Source: Erpobdella octoculata
Taxonomy: Eukaryota; Annelida; Clitellata; Hirudinida; Erpobdellidae
Direction: 5' to 3'
Length of the DNA: 64,000 nucleotides
Assembly (NCBI GenBank): GCA_963978895.1
Contig: OZ022238.1
Location: 24,774,515-24,838,514 of the forward strand
Shown in pieces: positions 1 to 12,540 of the stretch. Both the position numbers and the translations under genes were made by a program. The stretch's first letter is position 1, and each line of letters begins with the position of its first letter. The notes under the pieces are model-generated. The model worked only from the letters and a program-made list of their open reading frames with translations, searched no databases and was not told where the DNA came from.

Positions 1-1183
<1,183 letters not shown>

Positions 1184-1439
1184 ATTGTTATTGGTCTTTT
1201 TCCTTTTTGTGGTCTTCAATAAAAAAGTAAGGTGATCTGGGGAGAGAAATTGGAATTAACAAAAGATTTGTTAGAACCGTGCGAAATTCTACAAAGTGAG
1301 ATAATTCAGTTTTTTGAGTCAAGTAAAAGATTATATTCAAGGAAGAAAAATAAAGTTAAAATAAATTCGAGAAATATTGTGTTATAAATAACTTCGACTT
1401 AAACGTTACGAATCGCTAGAAAGCATATTCCTCTACGTT

Positions 1440-3836
1440 TACAATTACCGATAGATTTAACAACCTTCCAATCTCTCACAAACTATTTGCGGATGACATT
1501 AAGCTCTAGGGGAGACCGGGGCATGTTGAACCACGGGGCATGTTGAACCAGATGGGTAAATTTGCTTATTTATAGAAATTTTTTTGTCTGAGTTTCATAG
1601 TTTGGACTAATAATATAAATAGAAGTAGCTGTGTTGATTTGTGATGTTTATGTATGTTAATTTTAAAATAATCGCGATATAAGTGATTTTGCCGGTTTCG
1701 AGTAATTTTGAGTCGTTGACGTTATTGTTCTTTAAAACACAATTGCAAAGAAAGTGAGTAATTTTAAGATACATATTTTTGTTGTGTTTTTATCCAGTAA
1801 CACAGTACGTGTTTTCTTTCTCGCATCAGTAACATGTTAATCAGCCTACAGTTAAAATACTAGGACCAATACGATTGGGGCATGTTGAACCATTTTGTTA
1901 GGGGCATGTTGAACCATTTTGTTAGGGGCACGTTGAACCAACAATATTTTATCATGGTGATGATTTGACTTGTTATAATTTTTAGATATTTTATTAGATA
2001 ATTTTAATAGAAATATTTTTCAATTATTAGATATTTTTATCAGTTATTAGATTTTTTTATTAGCTGTTTTGTCTGGGTTTTTCTCAGGGTCATTGCGTGT
2101 TCTCACAATAACCCAATAACCATTCTAAAACACACAAGTTGTTACAATAATTACGTAAGCAGCATTAAGCAGCTTCAATGATTTAATCCATAGCGTTTCG
2201 TAACACAAGAACTTATTATTAGTAATATTAATTATAATAATTACGCAACTTTTGTAATAAATTAGATGAACTTAAAAACCTCAAATACAACAAAACCAAA
2301 AAATTGCGAAATCCGAATTTTATTGGAGATATAAAGTAAAATAGAAGATTGAAGATAAATCAATTTGACTTAGATAACATTTGTACATTTGAAAATGTTT
2401 CATTAGAACAATAACTGCTTAGCAACAGCAGTTATAAAATATTGGTTAACAGCAGTTATAAAATATTGGTTCAACGTGCCCCGTTAACGGGGTAAGTTGA
2501 ACCACATGACGGGCTTGCTAATATTTTCTTCTATGGTCAAGGAAAAATCTTAAAATTAAAAATAATTTTTGGTATACGTAATAAACATATTTGTTTATAA
2601 TAATAACCTATTTCAAGATGTTTTACTGCAATAATAAATGTGTACTGAGTAAAGTTATAAAAATTGGTTCAACATGCCCCGGTCTCCCCTACTCTAAAGG
2701 TAACAACAGTCGGGAATTTCAAGAATCTGTCAATCGACTAGTTGCCTGGGTCGGAGAGTGGCAGTTGTAATTGGCTGATGATAAGTGCTTTGTATGCGCA
2801 ATCAGGAACTCTTCTGATAATGGTCCATCGACATCCTCTTCTCTTAAATCACATCAGTTAAAATCAACTACTTCTGGCATTACAAGTAAGATATTTGAAC
2901 CACCCAACTATACCATCGGCTCTCACAAACTAAAGAACACTGACAGCGCCAGGGATTTGGGAGTAGTCATCGACACCAACCTCAAATTTAGACTTTATAT
3001 TGCCAACATTATTCGAGATCGCGACTTATCACGAAATCATTTCTATCTAAAGATCCTGTTCTGCTCAAACAGGCCTTCTGTACATACATCCGACCCCTTC
3101 TGGAATACTGCTCTCAAGTATGGAGCCCCATCACCAATACCTCATCGACAACATCGAAATGGTTCAAAAAAAGTTCACCAAAGCGGTCCCAACTCTCAGG
3201 AATCTTCCGTACATGGCAAGACTAAAAGCTCTTAGTCTTCAATCACTCGAGCATAGATGAATCATCAATGACTTTTGCTTATGCTATAAACTTTTGCATG
3301 GCCTTACCGATTCTGACTTAAGGCATCAACTCAAATTTTTTGCATACTCCTCAACTAGAGGCCACCAACTTAAGTTAAGTTCTGTTTTGAATAGAGTCGA
3401 TATTACGAAGTTTTTCTACTCTAATAGTATTATTGTTATATGGAACCACCTGCCTAATGATATTGTTATCTCAACTACGTACAGTAGGTTCAAGAGCTTA
3501 ATTGTGACGGTCTAACTAACGAAATTTCTCTTTCATAAATCGTCATACTGTTTGCCACATTATTTTTATCTGAAATTTGAATGATGTTTGCTTTTTGTGA
3601 CTATCCTGGATTATGCTAAATTTAGTGCTAATATCAGGTTTTCTTCTGAGATTTTTTTATGACACGTTGTCCCACCGAACTGGTTATTTTGATTGCATTT
3701 TGTTTCAACACTGTATGACTTGACGTTTTCTTTTTTCTTTTTTTCTGATTACGTTTCACTTAACCGTATTCTGTCCGAACAGTTTCAGTGGACCGTTGGG
3801 TGCCTCTGTTCGAGTTGTAATAAATAAATAAATAAA
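1440..3836 (+). mobile_element. Jockey/CR1-type LINE fragment (RT active site to 3' end), interrupted by a MITE
   Basis: The 5'-truncated LINE starts just before the RT block KLFADDIKL at about 1476-1505. It is interrupted by the MITE at 1509-2689 and resumes at 2692 with YSKGNNSREF. The post-RT region is decayed into several frames: DKCFVCAIRN and DSARDLGVVIDTNLKF (2771-3000), then the equivalents of RPLLEY and LSLQSLEHR, then HGLTDSDLRHQLK (3294-3515). An (AATA)n tail at 3819-3836 ends the element, as expected for a CR1-like 3' end. Related C-terminal regions occur in the LINEs at 27.9-32.6 kb and 58.8-60.3 kb. Confidence 0.85.
1509..2689. mobile_element. Tc1/mariner-type MITE with TA target duplication
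   Basis: Perfect inverted termini of about 25 bp begin GGGGAGACCGGGGCATG and continue into TTGAACCA. TA dinucleotides flank both ends (1507-1508 and 2690-2691). Removing the element plus one TA rejoins the LINE codons as ...ADDIKL-YSKGNN..., the expected uninterrupted RT sequence. Subterminal copies of GGGGCATGTTGAACC occur at about 1536, 1878, 1903 and 1924, with reverse copies near 2470 and 2666. No long coding frame is present, so it is non-autonomous. The superfamily is inferred from the TA duplication alone. Confidence 0.85.
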
Positions 3837-5397
<1,561 letters not shown>

Positions 5398-5648
5398 TAG
5401 TCCAGGAGAATTAAAAATTTTCCTTGTTGTACCTAGACAAAATTTGAAGCAAGCTGATTTTCGGATATTTTGTTTGTAATACGTTTATGAATCTTCCTGC
5501 AAAAATCGGTTGAAATCGTCGTTTCGGAAATTGGTTTTTTGACGCTTTTTTGAAAGAGATTTACCGTAGTGAGCGATAAGTTAGCATTTTCGTAAATTGT
5601 CGTAAAACATCGAATTTCTAAGTTAGTATTTTGTAAAACATCTATTTT

Positions 5649-6653
5649 TTGGAGTTTTTATTGTTCTTTTTCGAAATGGGTGAACTAAATGAAATGGTAT
5701 GTTTAATTTGTCGAACTGAATTCCGTTCCGACAACGTCTGTGATACAGTCAAGATGGTTACACTAGGTGTTAAAGGTATTGAAACGTTATGTCAATTCAG
5801 CGTTTTACGTGGTGATGAACAGTTAACAGATTATCTGTTAAATAAACCAAATGTAGCTAATGTTCATGACCATTGCCGGAGAGACTACACTAACAAAAGA
5901 AGTTTCGATCAATTGAAACGAAAGAATGAGCAGCATGCAGAAGGTGTTGGTGTTGATCAAGATAATTTTAAGTGTAAATTATTACGATCGTCTGTCGACA
6001 CTTTCAATTGGAAGCAACATTGTTTTTTGTGTGGAAAAATAGTTTTTGGAGAAAGTAAAAAAGATTTAAATGAAGAATCAAGTTTTGTGATGACATTGAA
6101 ATTCAGAGAAACTATAATTGAAACTTGCCACAAAAGAAATGATGCATGGAGTGTAGAAGTTCTTGGTAGGTTAAATTCATGCAATGACTTACCAGCTGAA
6201 GAAGCTCGTTACCACAGAGTGTGTCATTCTGCGTTCCTAAATGGTAGATCATCACATGTCGGAGATAATACCGCTGGCCGAAACCATTCAGGTCGACATC
6301 AAGATAACGACATGTTAATTACTTTTGAAAAACTGTGTGACTGGTTAGAAGAAGAAGATCAAGGAATTTATACAATAGCTGAATTGCAAATTAAAATGCA
6401 AGAATTATCGGAAGATGGTGAAGCTTATTCATTAAAACATATAAAACGAAAGCTGGAAGAACCCTACGCTGAGCACATATTTTTTGCCGAAGTTTGTGGT
6501 CGGAAAAATGTTATTTGCTTCCGTAACATGGCATCTCACATTATAACTAAGCAATGGTATGCTGAAAAAAAGAGTAGCATAGAAGATGAGAGTGAGCATA
6601 TCATAGTGGCAGCAGCAAAATTGAGCTCAAGTAAGGGAAATGTCCTCAAATGA
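5649..6653 (+). pseudogene. N-terminal part of element-encoded protein with two Cys/His zinc-binding-like segments
   Basis: A 334-aa frame; the likely start is the second Met (MGELNEMVCLIC), because the first residues are a hydrophobic leader of doubtful reality. Segment 1 has CLICRTEF (C-x2-C) paired with HDHCRRDY about 60 residues later. Segment 2 has CFLCGKIVF (C-x2-C) paired with YHRVCHSAFLN. Each looks like a C2-H-C zinc-binding unit with the second pair far downstream. A charged, probably helical region follows. The frame runs out at 6653 (SSSKGNVLK-stop) just where the next frame begins at 6640, so one indel has split the protein. Function unknown; a DNA-binding role in transposition is only inference. 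Confidence 0.6.
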
Positions 6654-7560
6654 AACATATCCAGGAACTGATGATTTCTCAAATATTGAAAATGCCAAAA
6701 GGTGGATTCCTAGTTTGTTGAAAATCTTAATAGAAAATATTGTTTGTAATGAAATAAAACAAGTTTCCATATGTCATTCTATTGTGCAGGGGGCAAGACA
6801 AAGATCTCTTATTTCTCCAATTTTGTTTGGCGTTGGAGTTAGTTTAGTCTTTGGATCTAGATGGCTGCTTGATTTGCTGTCACGGTTGGGATTTTCAATT
6901 TCATATGATGAAGTTAAACTTTTTGAACAATCAGTGGTTCAGAATGACTCCCCTGATGCTCCTCAGTCTTTTCCTCAATGTTTTACGCAATGGTCTGGTG
7001 ATAATCTTGACCACAACGTTATCACTTTAGATGGAAGTGGTACCTTTCACGGTATGGGCATCATATCAATGTCTACTCCGTGTAATCGATTAGGGTCAGG
7101 ACACTTTGCTGAATCAGCTGTACCACGATTGTCACGCCTAAAATCCAGTTGTGTTGTGAACAACCGAGGTATTCCTATACTGGGATACACATTCCCCGAC
7201 AAGTCATCATTATCATTGATGTCTTTCAAGCCCATTTCTCAATTAAATTTTCCTTCTGTGTTGCCTCCTTCTTTAAACTTGGAACTTGCCTGGAAAATCG
7301 GTATCTTGTGCTTAGATGAAGATCAGCAAAGGCCAAATTGGTCTGGCTTTATGGAACATGCTTGTAAGCCAGACGGAGATTTCAGATCATCATCAGACAT
7401 AAGGATGCTTCCGATTATTGATTTGAATCCTAATGACATGTCTTGTATTTTTTCCACGTTGAAATTGTTATTTTTAGGTGTTTTTGTTGTTTTTCTGTTT
7501 GTTTTTTTATTGTATGTTGAAATTGGAAATTATTTATGGATTTATATGTATGCTTTTTAA
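6640..7560 (+). pseudogene. C-terminal part of the same element-encoded protein (DNLDHN/TFHGMG motif)
   Basis: A 306-aa frame continuing the previous one. Its most distinctive block is QWSGDNLDHNVITLDG followed by GTFHGMGIIS at about residues 110-140. Later blocks are WSGFMEHACK and LPIIDLNPNDMSCIFSTLK. I recall closely similar blocks in multicopy predicted proteins of corals, molluscs and fish, usually unnamed; in those the protein continues well past the STLK block. Here the sequence turns into a hydrophobic tail (LLFLGVFVVFLFVFLLY) that looks like read-through into non-coding DNA, so this copy is probably truncated. The acidic residues in DNLDH and LDG could be part of a nuclease site, but this is untested. 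Confidence 0.55.
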
Positions 7561-8107
7561 TATGTGTATATTAAATAGTATGTAACAAGCAATTTTCATA
7601 TTAATCTTAATTTATTTTGCACATTTAGTCAAAAACGGCACAATAAAGTAGTTTATTTGTATCCGTATATAATGTTACGAGACAAATTTTAACTTATTTA
7701 TATTTTGTATTAGGTAGTTTTCATCTATAGATTGAGTTATTTTTATTTAAATGGATTTTAAGAGCTGATATATTGTATATTTTATGGAAAAACGGCTCCA
7801 TAAATCAGTTCGTTTTTTTTTTTTTTTTTTTGATAATTTATAATGTTTGTATATCATGCAATAAGTAACAATAAAGCATTCAGCTTATACTTTAGTTATT
7901 TTCATCTAATTGGATTAAAAGAGCTGGCGTATTCAATTAATTTACCGATTTTAAGGCCGATTTTGAAAATCGTCTGTAATTTTTTTAAACGATGAGTTGG
8001 AAGGGTGGATTTTTAACTAATTGTTGCTAACACATATACTTACAAAACAAAATATCAAACTGCTTTGCTTCCAATTATGCCAGCTTTTTTTTAATTCTCC
8101 TGGACTA

Positions 8108-8409
8108 AAATATCTCTGATAAAAACTAATTTTTAAATAAAAGCAAAATGCCATTAAATAGTAAATATGGGCAACTATGACCATTACAAATTCAAAACTG
8201 AAAATTCATCCGAAATGTGTTACGGATGAATACAAACTCAACAAATATTTCTCTATGTCCCGAAAGGCCGAAAGTAAAGTGTAATTCGCATAAAGCAGAT
8301 ATCTCAAAAACTAGCCAAAAGTTGATAAGCAAGGTGTCATTTTAAAGCTATTATGTGTTTCTATAACATCAAACATTCAATACAACAATACAAAGTAAAA
8401 TTTATAACG
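8108..8409. other. Non-coding spacer
   Basis: AT-rich; no frame, tandem repeat or recognisable element end is seen. Confidence 0.5.
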
Positions 8410-10100
8410 CGCCCTTATAAAAAACAAGTCTTTCGCAAAAGCGCGCAGTTCGACAATATCTCCTAGTCAAAGAACTTACTAAAGAGATAAGTTTTTAATT
8501 TAGTTTTAAATTGAGTAGCGTCTTTAGATTGGCGAATATGTACAGGCAAGCTGTTCCAGTAAGTTGGGCCAGAGATGGCAAAAGCTCTGTTTCCAAATTG
8601 GAGACGAGACCGGACAGAGACGATGTCGTCCCTGCTAGTAGAACGAAGACGCCGCCTTGCAGGGAGCGACGAGCATGGCGAAACGAGAGATGACAGATAG
8701 GAGGGAGAAGATCCAGTGAATACGTTAAACATTAAGAGGCATATTTTAAAATTTATTCTAGCAGGGATAGGTAGCCAATGAAGTTGACGTAAAGTTGGGG
8801 TGATGTGGTCTCGGGGACCGAGATCTTTGACAAGCCGAGCGGCTGCATGGAGTACTGAAGTAAGGGGTTTTAAGGACGATGATGGTAGACCTGTCAGCAC
8901 TGAGTTGCAGTAGTCTACTCTTGAGATGACAAAAGCCTGAACTAGGGTACGAATGCACTGCTCGTTAAGGCAGCGCTTCACTTGACGGATTCGGCGTAGA
9001 TGGAAGTAGCAGGCCCTTGTAATGGCGGAGATATGGTGGGTCATTGACAAGCCAGAGTCAAGATACACTCCGAGATCACGAACAACATTCGAAGACGAGA
9101 TCGTGCAGTCACCGATATTAATAGAGCCTGAACTCATGGATATGGGCTGAGGCCTTCGATCAAACCAGATGAGTTCTGTTTTAGAAGTATTGAGCTTCAG
9201 GCGCATGGCTGAGCACCATTTTTGAATTTCAACAAAACAGTTTGCAAGCTTTGTTTTAGCTAGGTAGATGTCTTGTGTGGCAAGTTGAATATATATCAGC
9301 ATATGTGTCATCAGCATAGAGGTGAATAAGAACTTCGTGTCGAGAGGCGATGTTGACAATATAAGAAGTGTAGAGAATGAAAAGAAGGGGTCCAAGGATT
9401 GAACCTTGGGGAACACCGAAAGAAACATCGTACTTTTTGGAGGTTTGCTCACCAAGACGAACCTTATGAGAACGATTAGAGAGAAAAGAAATTAACCACT
9501 GAAGAGCGGCAGAAGTTATACCAAACTGTAATTCAAGGATTGAAAAAAGAATGGCATGGTCGACACAGTCGAAAGCAGCACTAAAGTCAAGCATTAAGAG
9601 AGCGGTTATGAATCCGGAATCAAGGGCAAGGACAATGTCGTTATAAACTTTAACCACAGCTGTTTCTGTGGAGTGATAACGTCTGAATCCAGATTGAGTA
9701 GGAGGAAGTAGTTTATGTATTTCAACATAGTTAGAAAGTTGACGGTGGACGACTCGTTCCACTAGTTTAGAAACAAACGATAAGGTAGAAATAGGGCGGT
9801 AGTTGGCAGGGTCAGAGGGATCAAGGCCAGGTTTTTTTAGTAGTGGGCGAATTATGGCACGTTTGTGAGGTTCAGGCAGATTAGTCTGGGAAAGTGAGGA
9901 GTTGATTAACATTGCAAGAATTGGAGCAAAAGTGAGGCGCATGGATTTTAGCAGATGCACAGGGGCGGAATCGAGCTCGCACTGCTTTGTTGTGGAATCG
10001 ATGAGAAGTTTAGTTACATCATCAGGAGACACTTTTTCAAAAACATCAAAACCAGCTGTACCACAGCATCTTCACAAGAGCACAACAGCACGCATTGAAG
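8410..10100 (-). mobile_element. L2/CR1-like LINE, 5'-truncated RT to 3' end
   Basis: The minus strand encodes RT blocks in order: LKKPGLDPSDPANYRPIS, TQSGFRRYHSTETAV, LLMLDFSAAFDCVDH, FGVPQGSILGPLLF and YADDT (frame 10032-9256). After a frameshift at the YADD block it continues 9455-8463 with LKLNTSKTELIWF, VVRDLGVYLDSGLSM, SRVDYCNSVLTGLP and LRQLHWLPIPARINFK, ending SKFFD-stop. The frame opens near 10090 without an endonuclease domain, so the copy is 5'-truncated. The 3' UTR ends in GGGCGCGTTATAAATTTTAC (near 8412-8393 on the minus strand). That end resembles the end of the LINE at 35.3 kb and the tails of two SINEs here. Confidence 0.88.
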
Positions 10101-10979
10101 GTTCGTGCGACTGCCTAATATAGCAGGCGCTCACAAAATGGCTATTTCTTTTATGTTTACATTTAACTACATTATAATTAATCAAAAATTGGAGATTCTA
10201 TTGTATTTTGGTAAAAACTGTATTTTACATTTCAAATACTTCAGCGCCCAAGTATTTTGAACTAGCAATTGAAAACTTTATATTTGAAATACTGTTAAAA
10301 TTAATAATAGTACTTTATATTTGAAATACTGTTAAAATAAGTAATAGTACTTTATATTTGAAATACTGTTAAAATAAGTAATAGTACTTTATATTTGAAA
10401 TACTGTTAAAATAAGTAATAGTAATTTATATTTGAAAAACTTTTAACATGTATGTGTACATGCACTGGTGTTGTGTTGTTTGATCATAATCTCTAACGAG
10501 TTTTCTTAAAATTCATTAAAAACGTTAGGGTGGTGGTAATACTCTATGATATGCCGAAGCCAAAGCAGAAATCAATACTCAGGGTAAATAACATGAATGG
10601 CTAAACTTCAACACAATGGATATTAATTCCATAAAAAAGACTAATAACGACAAATAATTTATTCAATCTAGAAACATCTCGATGCTCACAAAATTAGGAA
10701 AAAATAAAACAAAAATATCCACATTTATTTATATCTATCAGAAATTATCAACTTTTTTGTTGTAATAATTTTACTTCACAACTGCCTTGTTTCATTCCGT
10801 GAATGGAAAGGGAGAGAAGAACAATACCACACCTGTAGTTCAAACGTCATAAAATTCGATTGCAGCAAAACAAAAAAAATCTCCATATCTTTCTCTCCCT
10901 AATCAATGTGTTCCCTATTAAAAATCTACATTCAAAAATAAAACACAACTATATACGAGCCTGATATTATTAGCATAAG
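10101..10979. repeat. Spacer with a 37-bp tandem repeat at 10274-10440
   Basis: About 4.5 copies of a 37-bp unit containing CTTTATATTTGAAATACTG and GTTAAAATAAGTAATAG lie at 10274-10440, with only a few substitutions. The rest is AT-rich with no coding signal. Confidence 0.85.
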
Positions 10980-11216
10980 TACTATGTAATAATAATAATA
11001 ATGATGAATTTATATAGCGCCAGATAAGTCAGAGGCGCTTACGAAGGTTCCTTTGGATCGGAAACTTCGAAGAACACGCTATTTTCATAGACATGAGAAA
11101 GCAATGCGAGTGAACTCCTTGCCTAAGGGAGTTACGCTGGTGACGCAGGTGAGGCTTGAACTGCCGACCTAACGATCAACAGGCGAGCGCTCTACCGCTC
11201 TGCCACCAGCGCCTCT
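10980..11216 (-). mobile_element. tRNA-derived SINE (head A, tail X)
   Basis: Read on the minus strand from 11215. A tRNA-like head (GGCGCTGGTGGCAGAGCGG..., with box-B-like GGTCGGCAGTTCAAGCC) is followed by a central block ACTCCCTTAGGCAAGGAG and TTCACTCGCATTGCT. The tail is AATAGCGTGTTCTTCGAAG ... GGCGCTATATAAATTCATC, ending in (ATT)n. The head resembles an internal pol III promoter. The tail is shared with the SINE at 41 kb, and the head and core with the SINE at 17 kb. Confidence 0.88.
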
Positions 11217-12540
11217 ATAGATTAATTACACTCAATACCAACAAAATGACGAGTCAGTGACCAAACAAAAAGAGATGGTCAGAAATTGTGGAGACATGTC
11301 CTCTTTCATTAGTCATTTAAATAGTGCAGTAAAAAACAAAACTTTAACTCTTATAAAAACTTTAAGTGTGATGCTGATGACAAGAAGTTCATGTAGCAAG
11401 ATCTCATAATATCTAACTTGACAAACTTTAGCCTACCAATAAACTTTGTAAACTCACACACAAGTGCACACATTCACAGTTAATTGCAAGCGCAAAACAA
11501 TTCTCAACATCTCTCGCCTAAGCCGACACATGCACTCAAAATAGGTGGCAATGATGATGATGATGATGACGATGAAGTTGATAAAGACAAGGATAATGAT
11601 GATGATGCTTATGGGCAATGAAGTCATCAAAAGCATTTTACAGCATGTGAAGATCCAAATTGACACAAATTGGCGAGAGCAAGAGAATAGGTATAAGAGC
11701 TCCGGGGGAAATTAAGAGAGATGAAGAAACGAAAAGCTAGAAATACTGGTTCATCCATCTCCCTCATCACTAGAAACGAGGCTCGCCTCAGTTATTCTAG
11801 TGGACCTTGAGGTGAACATCTTTGAAAGGTTTCTGTATTTGTCCATCCATTCATTGACCATTTGTCTGCTTAGTATGTGAGACCTGCAATTTTGTCGATT
11901 ATTAGATTTCTAACAATTTGCATATAAAAAATAACTTTAGGAGAATGGATTTTTTGTAACTCAGTAACAATAAAGATACCTTGAATGAACTTTCTAATTA
12001 TTTTAAAAAATCTGACAAATAGTATTAAAATAATTGTTCTATTTTTGCTTCTTCTGGGTGACAAAAAAAAGCAAACACGAGAAAGATATATGCAGTGGAA
12101 CCTCTTTCATTCGTACTTCCATCATCCTAATTTTGTTTATCGGAATTGCATAAAAACAAAAATACTTCAACAGAGAAATGATCAAACAGCCTCATACAGT
12201 GATATGTCTAAGCACATTACTTCACCTTGCTACGTGAGGTAGTTTGAGAGACAGGACAAATTTTATTCAGACCAACTTATGTTTCTCAAAAGATTTAGCA
12301 GCTTTAGAAAGACAATTTGCTTTAAATAAAATTCTATAATTTAATACCTTAAAAAAAAGAATTTTTTGTAAACATTGAATCACACAGTATGTACAAACAT
12401 GCAATGTAGTTATGTTATATTTCAATCAATAGTGGTCTTGATAATAGAAGTTCAACTGTATTTTATATCCAATAATTTAAAACAATTTTATTTTTCTTCT
12501 GAATATAGATCGATAAAAAAATAAAAAAGTTAAATTGTTT
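11217..12540. other. Downstream flank of ZRANB1; SINE-tail fragment and (GAT)n
   Basis: A short ATG/GAT run lies at 11551-11575. The segment 11790-11865 (GTGGACCTTGAGGTGAAC ... CCATCCATTCATTG) resembles the 3' tail of the SINE at 16948-17268 without its head. A candidate poly(A) signal for ZRANB1 (AATAAA on the minus strand) lies at 12487-12492, about 50 bp past the stop. No gene is seen. Confidence 0.5.

Larger units (their letters stand above)
5398..8107 (+). mobile_element. Putative DNA element with TAGTCCAGGAG termini and an unrecognised Cys/His-rich protein
   Basis: The ends form a 20-bp inverted repeat: TAGTCCAGGAGAATTAAAAA at 5398-5417 and its complement at 8088-8107. The interior carries two overlapping frames (5649-6653 and 6640-7560) that together look like one protein of about 640 aa, broken by a small indel near 6630. 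About 600 bp of AT-rich non-coding sequence follow the second frame. No clear target-site duplication is seen; the flanks share only AAA. The left flank plus the left end form the palindrome GGACTAAATAGTCC (5390-5403). The superfamily is not recognised. A mobile-element identity is inferred from the terminal repeats and from family-like sequence I recall as multicopy in invertebrate genomes. Confidence 0.55.

Noticed and set aside
1508..2690. Initial reading of the MITE duplication as CTC or CTCT
   Set aside because: Only a TA duplication restores the LINE codons KL-YSKGNN; CTC or CTCT would leave a stop codon.
10274..10440. CRISPR-like array
   Set aside because: Contiguous 37-bp tandem units without spacers in an animal genome.
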